The notes below the pieces were generated by a model. That model searched no databases. It saw only the letters and a program-made list of their open reading frames with translations, and was not told where the DNA came from. DNA of 64,000 nt from Isoetes taiwanensis. Its lineage: Eukaryota > Streptophyta > Lycopodiopsida > Isoetales > Isoetaceae. The DNA is taken from assembly GCA_021234155.1 (NCBI GenBank), contig JAJEKV010000884.1:1-64000 (forward strand), given 5' to 3'. This document shows, piece after piece, positions 35,743 through 48,300 of the stretch (the stretch's first letter is position 1; every line of letters starts with the position of its first letter). Made by a program: the position numbers and the translations under genes.

Positions 35743-38700
35743 CTTGTGCACTCTAGGAGTGAAGTCCAAATATATTTAATCCTATAATTTAACTAGTCAT
35801 GAAGTATATTAAAGCGAAGGTCGGCATTAAAAAAAAATGTATGGCCTAGCCTATCGATTTATAGAAGCATTTATAATGTGCTAACACATGTTTACTTAAT
35901 ATAACATTCGATTATTACTATATCCATTCACCGGATTGCGGCTTTGCATTTTGTTCAAAATTTAGACCTTAGGTACCTCCTTCGAAATCATTCTTATAGT
36001 ACATGGTTGAGTGAGGATGAGAGGATCAACAGAGTTTGCCTCCAGTTAACTTTTGGCGATTGCTAAAATTGGTCTGAAATGCACATGCAAAAGCAACGGA
36101 GTCTGCATCTGGATGCTCAGTGATGCTTGACATAAATGGCTCTTGTGTAGAGGCTAGTGTGGGAAATAGCTATTTAAGGCAACATTAGAGAGCAATGCCT
36201 GACGTAAATGCCTCATGTGTGTTATGGTGGCTAGTGTGGGAAATAGCCACTGCTTGAAATAACTTGGAATTTGACGATTTGTTCTAGTTATGCATATAAA
36301 TGTTGCATAGGCAAATCCTCAAATAGTCAATATCATTTCACTTCTTATAGTGCTATTTTGCTATTTATAACTAGTTCAAAATCCTTGCATAATCCAATCC
36401 GTGTAATTGCTCAAATATATTGTTTCACTGCTTTTTAATCCTTTTTAATCTGGTGTTTCGCTGCTTTCTAATCTGGTGATCGCTAAGAACCATGGTGTTG
36501 GGGTTTTGAATCTATATTAAGTCCACAATTGTGCTATCTTACCAATGGATAAACTTTGTTAACATTAGTCAACATAGAAAGCTATGTTGCAATTTCGATT
36601 GGATAGACTTGACTGTGGTTAATTTTTGCTGGTTAAAAGTGGGTGAGAGTCAACCTAAGTCTATCCAAAATTATATATGTAACAGTGCTGAGAAAATCAG
36701 AGAAAAATCCCATAATCAGAGAAAAATCCCCTGTTTTTTTTGGAGACCCTCTTTTTTTACCTCTATTTCTCCAATCTTCTTGAACCTCTGTTTTCTAGTT
36801 TTAGTCCTTGTGCTTACATTCCCAAATTCGAGCTCAAAGTTGCACCTCTTCTTCTAGCATCATGTTCTTGGGAGCTTTTGCCACTGTTCTGGGAAAACTC
36901 TTTCCTCGAAGTTTTCACATCTCTTCTTGGTAGAAAATCTTCAAGCGGGGCAAGAACTTTCACTGCTGCATGCATTCAAAAGGCTTTCAAAAAGTATGAT
37001 ATTTATCACGGAGAAAAGAAGATAAGATGTATGCAAGCATATCTCCGGCCCTAAAGCTTGGAGCTATGGCATGTGTAGTTGGTTTTGTCGGGACTTAGCT
37101 ATTGATTCCTGTGTGATTCCTGCTAGTTAAACACCTAAACTAGGGTTCTAAACGAAGCTTTAAATTACCTTTCAAGATAACGTTTACCTTGTTTAGGCGA
37201 GGGACTGAAATGCTCGGATAGTTTTAAGCCACGAGCTTGGAATCATCTTCGCTATCTTGTCTTTCGGCCGAAAAGTAAAAATGCATCGCATAGCTCTTAT
37301 AATCCCTCTTGTATAATGCAAAGCGACATTGATTTCAAGCAAAGAATAGAATATGATTCTATAGAATCGAGGTTTCCATGAAACAAATGGCACATGGATT
37401 GCTAATTAAAATATTATCGTGGCTCTGCATGGACGAAACAGCAACAATTTTATCTCTCATAAAACAAATGCATTTGATTTTAATCCATCAATAAAATACC
37501 CAACAAAAATCCGGGATTGGATTCGAGTGCGGGGTTTTCGAAGTTGTAAAGGCCCCAAGCATATCTCAAACAACACATGAAAGAAAGGAGACCTTCCGAA
37601 GTTTGAAATGCCCAAATGTATTTAGCAGACAGTATATGTTAACAAAGGGGCCGATGAGCTCTAATTCTGACAATTAAAGACTGACTTTTAAAGACGTTTT
37701 CTTCAAATCCAACAGCTCTCCTGTTTTATCAACAACAAAAAATATAATAAGAAGCATTCGAGATGCCCATAGACTTAATTTCCATGCCCCAAAACAGAGG
37801 CCAGAAATCACAGTCCCATCGGCTTGGGCTTGTTTAGCTTGTGCCTTAAGCACATAAAACAGTTTGATTTTACCGTTCCACTGGCTTGGGCTTGCTTATT
37901 TTGTAACATGAGCACACAAAACAGCCTGGCTTGTTCCGATGATTTCTGGAATGTTTTTGACCAAGGGAGTTAGAACCATTGTGGCTAAGAGGCAATCATC
38001 CCTTTGTTCAGTTTGAGCTGTGGTTGTACTGTGTTTCAAGAAGGGTCTCTACAGCCCGTGCCACAAATCGCCATGGAATTGTTGAACAGGAAGCCTCTCT
38101 TACAGTTTGTTGGCAAGCAAGGATCATGTTTTCTGTTTAGCAGAACATTCTGTAGATCCAGATAGCTCTATCTGTTCTTGAAGTAAAGAAAACAGACCAG
38201 ACCCACAATAGTCTGGTTAAAAGCAAGAGAAGATGATTCCAGAGAACGAAGAAATTCAAGGTTGCACATATGATCTTCTACAGAATTTTCTACATTATTA
38301 TTTAGGAGCTGTGTGCGACCTTCTGAAACTGCATTTGGTCTGCGCCCTTATTGAATCTTATCCGAGGTCCAAGACGGAAGGCGGAAGGAAGAGAAATAAG
38401 TGCTTGCCTTTGTTGGGATCTATCACCATCGTCCATGATGCTTCGGAAAAATAAATTCCCGGCGCCCTTTTGCCCCTTAGTGCCCTCTCAAAGGGCGGAG
38501 TTCTTATAATTGAGGCGCGAAATCTCGTTTTGTTGCGATTTGCGGCAAAGTTCTTACCCTTTTCCCAGCGGCGGCGATTCATTAAGCCCCAAAGGGGCTT
38601 CCGTCCTAGTTCTGCGGACTTAAAAGCATATACGGTAGTCCCCACTTCGGGCTTATTTGGATATAAGTGGACTTGAAATTTCTCACCATGTAGGTCGGTT

Positions 38701-40125
38701 TTTTTCTATTTCGGGCTTCAAATCGAGGCGTTGAACCCATTTATCGCCAATTTAATCGGCTCGCGCTTCGACTTTGCTTCTAAGCACATCCCTTCTCAAT
38801 CTTTGCATCATAAAATTTGCGGTGTGGTATTTCATCACGAAAGGAGAAGGAGGGGAACCCTGGCGCATCATGTCTAGTCTTAAACTCGTGAAAGATTTAC
38901 CATTACTTTTTGACCCTTCTTTCCACATTGGCTTTGGCTTTGAAGCGGCTCCAATATGCAAAAACCACGAAAGGAGATTTGGGTTTGTCGGGAGACTTTT
39001 GAATGGCAAAGCACCGTAAAAAAAACAAAGAAAGTCAATAATTCTAGGAAAGGCTATGGATCAAATGCGAATATATATGAAGACCCAAATCTGGTCAGGT
39101 ACTTGCCCACCGTGTACCTTGACATGGATTAATCGTCCCTTTTGGATTTCGCAGCATTTTCTTGGCACTATTTCGCGCTCTAACTGTTTTTCAAAAAAGC
39201 TCATTTTATAATTCGAGCCGTTAATGTAAGATTCAAATCCGACATGTTTCGTGCAAATCCAACATGATCAAAGATCTTGCTGAAGAAAAATTCCACAATG
39301 CAAGTAACGTTTAGCCATAGTCAATTCCGGAGATGCTTGGTTCGAAAAACATGGCAAAAAGAATTTGAACAGAAGCAGGGAAATCGGGGGGCCAAATACA
39401 CACCCCCGGAGCTTGAGAAGTAATTCGGATTGTGGCTGCAAAGGCTCGCTGGGATGATGGAACTCTGCTTCAATGCAGAAATTAATACCTGTTCAGGGAA
39501 GTAAAAGCTTCAAATCGCACCCATAAATTTCTCCCCTTCCTTATTCACCTCCGGCTGTCGACTCTCCTCCTTCTCCAAACTACGGCCTCTCCTGGGCGAG
39601 GAGAGTTCGAGGCGTTAAGGAAAAAATCTGGGTACTCGGGAAAAAAAAAGACTTGGAAAAAGCATTCCAATATACGTAGATAATTCCAATTTTTTTTCTA
39701 GTAATCTTATATTTAGTTAGATAATATTATTACAACAAATTTAGGAGTTCATAGTTAAGTCTGAAATCTATGACTCATGTCTTCTCGTAATGTGCTCCCT
39801 CCTCCATGCTTCCCTTCACTGGCCTGCACAAGTAGCACATTACGTTATATAAGTTAATAAGTTTGTGGTTTTAGGGGACCACCCTCCTAATTACCTCCTT
39901 GAGCCGAACTACTAGCTCAAGGTTACCCTACTACCTTGCACTCGATTATGGCACAATACGGATTTGAGCTTAAGGACCATCTAAGATGATCCTATCATTG
40001 CCCATGATCGGGTGCTACCTTGTACACGATCCCTTTGATCGAGTACACCTGCAGTGCCTCATGTCCCTGAGGGTTTAAGCTAGGGAACGTCTCACGATCC
40101 CATCATCGCGCGTGATCACTCATAC
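35743..40125. other. Long stretch without a supported gene
   Basis: Several frames of 80-108 codons (36531-36857 +, 38358-38645 -, 38774-39019 +) overlap on both strands and show no domain. A diverged direct duplication (GGCTTGGGCTTG and ACATAAAACAG/ACACAAAACAG blocks, about 62 bp apart) lies at 37815-37924. 39840-40125 is probably the 3' flank of the minus-strand gypsy element, split by the insertion at 40126. Confidence 0.35.
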
Positions 40126-40919
40126 TGATATGGAGCAAGCACGGGGGAAGTGGTCCACGGCAAATGGGTTATTGGAATATGGCAAATAATTATGGCAAAT
40201 ATTATGTGAATGTTAATCTTAATGTTTCCCAAAGTGTATATAAAGAAGGGGCATAGGATAACATAGCGTGTGGGTGTGAAGAACCATTGATATTTATGGA
40301 AGGGGTCGAGGCACTATCATTGGAATGATTGATGGTTGAGAAAAAGGCCATAGATAATATCCATATGATAAGTCATATAATGTAATTAAAGGCAAGGAGA
40401 TATTTTGATAAAAAAAGGCAACTGTCGGCTAAAAAAGGTTAAAGTTGCAGAGAGATCTATAAATAGAACCTAAACTTCAGTTGGACATATCTCGGCAACC
40501 GAGGTCCGATTGAGACGACCTTTAGCTTGTTCGAACCGGCTTAGAGTCTAGTTTTCGAATTGGGGTGGCACGTTCCGTAATTCATCCGTATGAGAGAGTA
40601 ATGGCCAAAAATGTGACAAGGGGTCACAGATCACTGCCATAGCGACTTCACAGATCTGAAATTGTTTTTATGATGTGAGGCTACTTGAAGTAGCTAGATT
40701 AGTCTGGAAGGTCAATAAGCTAGATGCCAGAGCTTTGTATTTGCCATAGAGCACTTGTGTTTTGCCATAACCCAGTGGATCCGGTTGGGTGGTTAATGGT
40801 GCTGCCATATCGCTTGTGCATGAATAAAGTTAGTTTCTTTAGTCCAGTCTTCTATTATTTCATTATGGTTCTATGATTCTGTGTTGTTACAACTTCCCAA
40901 ATATACATGAATCGTATCA
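40126..40919 (+). repeat. 5' LTR of the non-autonomous element
   Basis: 794 bp, TGATATGGAGCAAGC to GAATCGTATCA. It contains CTATAAATAGAACC near 40450, a strong TATA box, followed by the presumed transcript start. Confidence 0.92.
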
Positions 40920-40921
40920 AG

Positions 40922-40933
40922 TGGTATCAGAGC
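40922..40933 (+). other. Primer binding site (tRNA-iMet)
   Basis: TGGTATCAGAGC, the exact standard plant site, two bases after the LTR end. Confidence 0.95.
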
Positions 40934-41029
40934 GGAGGTTTGCGATTCTTTTGGGAACCATGGGCAATGGGATCACCAGTGGAATTTGGACTCACTAATC
41001 CGTGATAGGAATTAAAGAAGTCAGAAACG

Positions 41030-41305
41030 ATGGAGCTAGGGATTTCCCAGAGGGCCTTAAAGATTATCGTTCTTGTATGTGCCGCAATAACTACTATTAG
41101 TTCTTATTTTGCTGGAGCATGGCAATGGAATGAAGAGGAGATTATCATTTTGGGGTTCCCAAGAACAGATTTGGATTATCTTAATGGAGTAAAAGCTTTT
41201 ATGCATGAAGGGAAATCACATGGTTTCAATATTAGAGCGGTTAGTGGAACTGAGGTGGATTTGGCGACTATTGTTGCAAGAGAAGCTGGAGCATCAGTAG
41301 CATAG
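41030..41305 (+). CDS. 91-residue ORF of unknown function in the non-autonomous element
   Basis: ATG at 41030, about 95 bases after the PBS, opens MELGISQRALKIIVLVCAAI, continuing TTISSYFAGAW: a hydrophobic segment at residues 10-30 that could be a signal peptide or membrane anchor. The soluble rest reads WNEEEIIILGFPRTDLDYLN, then AVSGTEVDLATIVAREAGAS, with plausible codon use, ending TAG at 41303. It bears no resemblance to gag, protease or other element proteins that I know. Position (first ORF after the PBS) suggests it is either the element's own small protein or a captured piece of a host gene. No partner ORF follows. Confidence 0.5.
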   Translation: MELGISQRALKIIVLVCAAITTISSYFAGAWQWNEEEIIILGFPRTDLDYLNGVKAFMHEGKSHGFNIRAVSGTEVDLATIVAREAGASVA

Positions 41306-42340
41306 AAAAGAAAACTCGGTGCTTTCGTGGAGAATGCTCAATGTATATGGACCGACTTGTTGTCAATGAGTTCAAATTATTGGGGAAACTTCTATGATCC
41401 TTTGGGGATTATGGAATAATAAGGGTGACTGCTAGATTGTCATGGAAAAGCTTGTCATGGAGACAAGTAGTTTATCGTGGAGATGAGTCGTCATGGAGAC
41501 AAATGGCTTGTCATGGGGACAAGTAAACCACTGTTGCAAAACATTGAGCTCTGCTTTGTCATAATAGCCAAACTACCCGCCATAACCTCTTGTCATCTCT
41601 AGAAGTTCATCTTGGTCATTTGAGCACAGCGGTAAATTCCAACCTTTAAGCTCGAGTATGGAGAACCTTAAAAGCATCCCGCCTTGGGATTGGAGTCGGA
41701 TCGTGGTGATCCGGAGAGAGTAATTGGTCGTGGGGTCATTTATATAAATATTTGACTTGGGAAGTCATCTATATTAACACTTGACCTTATTTGCAGGTTT
41801 ATTTAGTGTTAAGCATTGGGGAGGACACTTTACATACAAGCTATCAGGGATATGGACGCAAAATTTGGATTTGGAATCTCAAATTGTTTTCTATGGCATA
41901 GGCCTATGGGTAAAGTTCCTAAGTTGAATTTCTTTATTTGGAATAAAGGATAGATACTTTTGTTGTATATACCCATGGTAGATTAGTGACTACGATTGCA
42001 ACGTAGCCGGCCTGAACATGGTATACTAGATAGGGAATGCCTCTTGGTAGACTAGTGATTGTGTCTGCAGCACAATCAGCTTGAACAAGAGAGCATAAGA
42101 TGTATATTTTTGAAGAGTGGTAGTTGTGGTTGCAACACAATTGGCTTGACAAAAGTTACATCTGTATCTTGGAGATACACTGTATTGTGGTGGCGATACA
42201 ATCAAGTAGTACCGCGGAGGTACGAAAGATAATAATGTACCACGGAGGTACAAGGGATATATCGTACTATGGAAGTACGCGGATATCCGTAACTACTTCT
42301 GGAGTTTTGCAGGGATTATAAAACTTTCAGACTAGTGATG

Positions 42341-42485
42341 ACCATGGAAGATCCATCTTGAGAAGGGATGGATTGAAATGGAGCGTATCTTAGATGATCG
42401 CGGGGTGATCCTTCTTGAGAAGGGATGGACCAAATTGGAGCGTACTTGGACAATCGCGGACGATCTATCTTGAGAAGGGATGGAT
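42341..42485 (+). repeat. Three 56-bp repeats each carrying a polypurine-tract-like core
   Basis: CTTGAGAAGGGATGGA starts at 42357, 42414 and 42469; the last copy abuts the 3' LTR and is the presumed priming site. The first two are followed by TGGAGCGTA and end in ATCGCGG. The 3' LTR itself begins with a TGATATGGAGC echo of the unit. Confidence 0.88.
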
Positions 42486-43273
42486 TGATATGGAGCAAGC
42501 ATGGGAGAGTGGTCCACGGCGAATGGGTTATTGGAATATGGCAAATAATTATGGCAAATATTATGTGAATGTTAATCCTAATGTTTCCCAAAGTGTATAT
42601 AAAGAAGGGGCATAGGATAACATAGCATGTGGATGTGAAGAACCATTGATATTTATGGAAGGGGTCGAGGCAATCATTGGAATGATTAATGGTTGAGAAA
42701 AAGGCCATAGATAATATCCATATGATAAGTCATATAATCTAATTAAAGGCAAGGAGATATTTTGATAAAAAAAGGCAACTGTCGGCTAAAAAGGGTTAAA
42801 GTCGCAGAGAGATCTATAAATAGAACCTAAACTTCAGTTGGACATATCTCGGCAACCAGAGGTCCGATTGAGGCGTCCTTTAGCTTGTTGGAACCGGCTC
42901 GAAGTCTAGTTTCCGAATTAATTTGGCACATTCTGTAGTTCATTCGTATGAGGGAGTAATGGCCAAAAACGTGACAAGGTATCACAGAACACTGCCATAG
43001 CGACTTCACAGATCTGAAATTGTTTTTCTGATGTGAGGCTACTTGGAGTAGCTAGATTAGTCTGGAAGGTCAATAAGCTAGATGCCAGAGCTTTGTATTT
43101 GCCATAGAGCACTTGTGTTTTGCCATAACCTAGTGGATCCGGTTGGGTGGTTAATGGTGCTGCCATATCGCTTGTGCATGAATAAAGTTACTTTAGTCCA
43201 GTGTTCTATTATTTCATTATGGTTCTATGATTCTGTGTTGTTACAACTTCCCAAATATACATGAATCGTATCA
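42486..43273 (+). repeat. 3' LTR of the non-autonomous element
   Basis: 788 bp, TGATATGGAGCAAGC to GAATCGTATCA, aligned end to end with 40126-40919; differences are scattered substitutions and a few short indels. Confidence 0.92.
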
Positions 43274-43289
43274 TATACCTCACCATGAC

Positions 43290-44976
43290 TGGTGGCGTTC
43301 AAAGACGATTATATGGTCCCGATAATAGCTTCAAGTAACTATTTGCCCAAACGAGTCGTCACCATCGATTAAACCATAATGATCCTTCTTGAGAAGGCCG
43401 GCAGAAGCAGTGGCGAGGGAGCACCCTGGGGGGGGCAACGCAAGGTGTGCATTTATTAATGTGCACATTTACCAATGTGCACATTTATCTAGGTACACAT
43501 TTTCCCATGTGGACACTTTATGCCACCTAGTCATTTAAGGCAAGTGGGCCACAACCAATTATCCCACATGCTTAAAGGGATAATTGGAAACCCTAGCCCT
43601 AACCACTTGTCTATTTAGTGGAGTAAAGGAAACCCTAAACTTTGCCATTTTCGTCCCATAGGGTTTTAGGGGCTCATTTTTGCTTGCTTGAGAGTCAAAG
43701 CGAGGAAGCCTCCCAAGGTAATGTCACATTTATTAATGTGCACATTTCAATGTCGGCGATTTGACTCATTAGTTTCCCTTTCTAAGCTCCATCTTCTAGC
43801 GGTTCATTTTTGCTTGCCGGGGATGGTCGACGTGGTTCGGGGCGAGTTAGGAGGAGGGCGAGCCAAGGATCGGTATTTAGTCAATTTAATAGCCTAAACC
43901 ATCTTCCGGTCATTAAATCGGTGGGTTCGACCCATTAAATTGCCCATAGCAGCCATTTAGATCCCCAGACATCAAGCTCTAACCAAAGAACCTAACTCTA
44001 TGATATAGATTAGATCTAGTTCTTTAGTTCTTCTGTGATGTATATGGATGATGTATTTCGGTGAACTCATTGTATTGGGAAGGGGGGTAGAGACCCTAAG
44101 GCCTAGCGGTTGATGCTCATAGCTAGCCTCTTTAGCCTACTATGTAGAATTAGGCGCCCGTGGCACAAGAGCCACACCTGGTTGTGGGTGAAGGGGCCAG
44201 ACTGGCTTATAAAGAGGTTCGTGTTCTGACTCTTGAACGATCCCCCTGGTGTGTAAAGTCTCTAGGGGATCCTTGTGGACTAGGTCTAATGGCTTGCCAC
44301 TGAGTGTGGGCAAGGCATGGGCTCGACACCCATGGAGTGATGCGTCACTCTCCATTGGGTTCAAGTCGAATAAGGGCAGTGGCCCTCTAGTCACCTTGAG
44401 CACGCATGTAGATCTCTGGAGGGACTGATCCCTACACGGCCCCACCGGAGCTGGAGATGTAACCCGGGGAATAGCCCCTTTGGCTATGCATCCGTGGGCT
44501 GCTGATTCAGGGTCCCAACACTTTTCAACCTACTTTGCAAAAGTGTGCCGCAGGAGAGGGGCGGATGGAGTGGACTACCTAAGCCATGTTCTTATGCCGA
44601 CCAAATCCATTGTCATGAATTACGTTTGCAATGAACTTTCGGAGACCCAAGCCGCCAGTCACTTCCTTGAGTCTCGGAGCCTTGGATAGAATTCCCCATA
44701 TGTGATATGCCGATCTTTTGTCTATCACAGATATGTGATGAGCATCCCTCGAGATGGTTATGTGATGTTATATACCGACATGTATGCGTTTACGCCTCGA
44801 CTAGGTAGGCCCCAGAGGGAGGCCGGGATAAAATGACCCCTTCATTCTTCCCACCGGAGCTCATCAAGGTTGCAGCGTGACAGCGGGAGGCCACGTATCG
44901 ATGTATGGAGCTGGTATGGGGGATGAACTCCTGTTTGTATCGTTGAGTGCACCAGATATGAGTAGGGGACGTCACA
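43290..44976 (+). mobile_element. Solo LTR, 1687 bp, with perfect 5-bp target duplication
   Basis: It runs from TGGTGGCGTTC to GGGGACGTCACA and is flanked on both sides by ATGAC (43285-43289 and 44977-44981). Internal order (GTGCACATTT repeats, CCCTAGCCCTAACC, CTTGTCTATTTAG, TTGTATTGGGAAGGGGGGTA, GGGGCGGATGGAGTGG) matches the LTR at 10260-11983. With no interior and an intact target duplication, this is a solo LTR formed by LTR-LTR recombination. It inserted in the 3' flank of the minus-strand gypsy element, 16 bp beyond the end of the element at 40126-43273. Confidence 0.92.
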
Positions 44977-45040
44977 ATGACCCCTCTATGGTTAGGTCTT
45001 GGTGCCCTACATCGTGGCATAGAGATCATCGAATGATGGT

Positions 45041-45232
45041 CTCATCATCGCCCACCATGCCACTCTTCCTCTCACATGACCCTCCGGTCATGCGCTCTTT
45101 AGTGCGTGGTGGCCTAGAGAATGCCTTTAGAGCTTATCTTATCATCCCACCATGCGCTCTTCCTCTCACATGACCCTCACGGTCATGCGCACTCTTCAAT
45201 TAATCTTGCCTAGAGAATGCCTTTAGGCGTAT
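45041..45232. repeat. Two 103-bp tandem units, each with a CATGACC/GGTCATG hairpin
   Basis: CTCTTCCTCTCACATGACCCT followed by a short spacer, GGTCATGCGC, and CCTAGAGAATGCCTTTAG recur about 103 bases apart. CATGACC pairs with GGTCATG in both, although loop bases differ. Located just past the integrase end of the minus-strand gypsy gene. Confidence 0.82.
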
Positions 45233-45329
45233 CTCATCGCCTACACTTCCAAGACTTTGGCATATGCACTCTACTAGCCCGAATGCATATGCTTTACTAG
45301 AGCTATACTAAGACATATAACTTAGCTAA

Positions 45330-48300
45330 GCACCCCGCAAGTCGGCGTCGACCAGCTCAGAGATGACTCGGCCGTCGAACTCCTTCATAAAGTCCGGGTA
45401 TTGCTTCTCTAGATCCTGTTTCAATAGCCAAGTTGTGTCTTTCACGGGTAAGTGCTTCCACTTGACCAATTATTGGAGGAATTGAGACCTTATCATCTTC
45501 TTGAATGCCTTGTCCAGGATTAGCTCGGGCACTATTTCAATTTGTTCCTTCGTCATCGCCAACAAAGTTGGGATTTCCAAAACCTTCTCTGAGTTTGGGG
45601 TGTGCCTCTTCAACAGGCTCACATGGAAGACCTTGTGGACTTTAAGATGTGCAGGCAAGTCGAGCTTGTAGGTCTGGCTCCCTACTCGCTCCAAAATCTT
45701 GAAGGGTCCTGCTCACCTAGAAGCAAGCTTCTTACAATTGCCGATGCGAAGCTTCACTTGCTTGACCTTTACTTGAGACAAATTTTATCTCCCACAACAA
45801 AACAAACTCTCGAGGAGTTTTATGTCTATCTGCTAGACTCTTCTGATGTGCCCATGCTATTTGAAGATACTCGTTACTTCTACCACAAAAGTCTTTGATA
45901 TCTGGCCGTCGTTGTTGAGAAACTTCCACCTTGGGCCTAGATTATGCCCACATAAGCGGGGTCAAAGCATAATATGAATCGGATCATGGGGGAGACATCT
46001 TGATGACTCTTGCTTCATTATTATTGTACGCAACTCGACTAGGTGGATGTAATCAACCCATCTGGGTTGCTTGTTCCAATATAGTTTCTCAACATGTCCT
46101 CAATTTTGTTGGTTCACTACATTTGCCCATTTGACTGCGAATGAAAAACAAAATTTATCCACAAGTTGGTGTAGATCGTATTGAGGAAGTCTTGCTAAAA
46201 GGCGCCAAAAGAACTTTGGATCTCTATTGGTGATGATGGGCCCGGGGCATTCGGGTGCAACTGAAAAAAAATCGTTATGTAGACAACAAGGCTAGATCAA
46301 ATTTATGCATGTGTGCGCGGTAAAGAATGTGTCTTTTTTGATAACTTATCTACCACCACCACCCATAAAGTCAAAGCTCCCTCGTTGTCCTTGGAAAGCC
46401 ACTATGAAAACTATCTTTGATGACTTCCCACTTGGCGTCGGGGCAGCAAGGTTCCAAAACTCCGGAATTGAAGTTGTTATGCCTTTGTCTCTTGATTGAC
46501 ATTCTTGGATATACTTGACTATATGCTTCTTCATGCAGGCGGTAGCTACTTCTAATCTTGAAGTAAGCTATTATAGATTCTGCATGGTCGGAAGTAGGCC
46601 TATTATGCGTGTCATATAAGATTTTCCTTACTCTTGATGCTTTAAGTACGCATAGTTGTTCCTTGATATTAAAGATACCTTTCTTTTTAAAATGTTTGAA
46701 GGTTTCTCTTTTTCTTAATGTCGTCCTTAAGGGCTCTTGCAAAGATTATAGCCCATATGTGCTTGAACTCTATGCTAGAGGAGATGGCTTCTTCTATCTT
46801 CTTGCCGAATTCGCTGGTCGAAGTGGAGATGGCATTGCAAATTGATGCTTCAAAAGCTTGCCAATAAGTGGCGACATAGCATATCCATGGCTGCATGCTT
46901 TTCCATTGATTTGCTATAGATCACAATGTCATCGAAGAAAATTGATGACGAACTCATCCAAGAAATCTTCGAAGATGTCGTTCCTCAAGTGCATACAAGT
47001 CGATTGGAGCATGCATTCATTGTGAAGTCATAGTGCCCATACCATAATCTGAAGGAGTCTTATAAATATCTTCCCCCTTCATCCTTATTTGATGATTGCC
47101 TGATCTTAAGTCGATTTTGTAGAAGAATCTTGCATCTTGGGGTTGATCTATTATGTTGTTTGCTTGTTAAGCTGCCAATGGTTGATATACATCTTTACAC
47201 TTCCATCGGCCGTAAAGGATCCCCAAGTCGATCCAACTCCTGGCCTTCTTGAGCTACGCTAGCTTCGAAGTGCTCATTCTATAGAGATTTCTTGTAGGCT
47301 TTTGCATGCGGTGCAAGAGTGATTTTAGACTCTATGCCTCTATAGGGCAAAAGCTCTCAATTTCCATCCAGAGGTATATCATGGTACGAGGCAACTATTT
47401 CGAAGTAGTATCTTCCTTCTTACTCTTGTTGTCAGGGTCGACGACTTGTAGCTTATGTATGTACGACCTCATTCCTCATGATGCACTTAAGTAATTGCTT
47501 CACTGACATGCGTTGTGTGATTGAAATTACTTTCTTAACTTTAATTATAAGGTACTTGCCCTTTGGTGTTGGGATAAACGTCTCTTGCTTATGATAATCA
47601 ATTATTGCCTTAGTCGGCTTTAATATTCCATGCCTTTTACGAGGTCATACTTGCCAATGTACATAAGTTGGTGCCGTCTTAGATGCTCTGCTGCTCGCTT
47701 TAAGGTTGATATCGAACTTGACTCTTGTTCCTTTGGTGCTGCTAATTACTTGGCCTTGCCATAATTACTGGCCTAGATTTAGACTTAAGAGTCTTGTTCT
47801 TAAAGATGTCTGCCATCTAGGAGGTGCAAGGTTACAAGTTAAAGAATTACTTACATAAATCCTATGGCCACAAGTTTAGTCAGCATGACATTTCCTTTGG
47901 ACACATAAAAAACTATGCAATTAAATAATTATTCTTGCTTTTGATATAATCTATACTCTAGAATCTCCCCTTTCTTAATTATTGCCCTCTTGAAATAGTC
48001 TCACCTTTGAGTTGATGCCATCTAAGAAGTTGGCCGGACTTATTAGATTGCTTCCCTTCATTGAGTCGGAGGTACTCGTCATATACATGGTCGATGGTTA
48101 TCCTATTATTGAATCCTTTAGCGAGGTGATCAAGCTCGCGAAGAGGTTCCAATATGTTGGATATCTGTCAACAATGTATATAGTTTTAGTCCTCCATACA
48201 TATTTCTTCCCAATCCTTGAAGCTTTGCTCCATTCTTGGGTCCATTCTTGTTAAAAGAAATGACAAAAAAATCTACTCGAAGTTTCGTCCCAATCCCATC

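Larger units (their letters stand above)
40126..43273 (+). mobile_element. Complete non-autonomous LTR retrotransposon, 3148 bp
   Basis: Two LTRs of 794 and 788 bp, both TGATA...TATCA and roughly 95% alike by eye, bracket a 1566-bp interior that starts with a perfect tRNA-iMet PBS and ends in a purine-rich tract. Flanking bases CATAC (40121-40125) and TATAC (43274-43278) form a 5-bp target duplication with one change. There is no gag or pol; the interior carries one 91-codon ORF and three sets of short tandem repeats (GTCATGGAGACAAGT at 41450-41525; CGGAGGTAC units at 42210-42280; 56-bp units at 42341-42485). The element must be moved by an autonomous partner not seen here. LTR divergence suggests it is younger than most of its surroundings. 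Confidence 0.93.

Noticed and set aside
36531-37054. 108- and 104-codon overlapping + frames
   Set aside because: Hydrophobic, low-complexity translation of T-rich DNA with no start context or domain.
40905-40940. Possible tRNA gene around TGGTATCAGAGC
   Set aside because: It is the complement of a tRNA-iMet 3' end used as a primer binding site, placed exactly at an LTR border.
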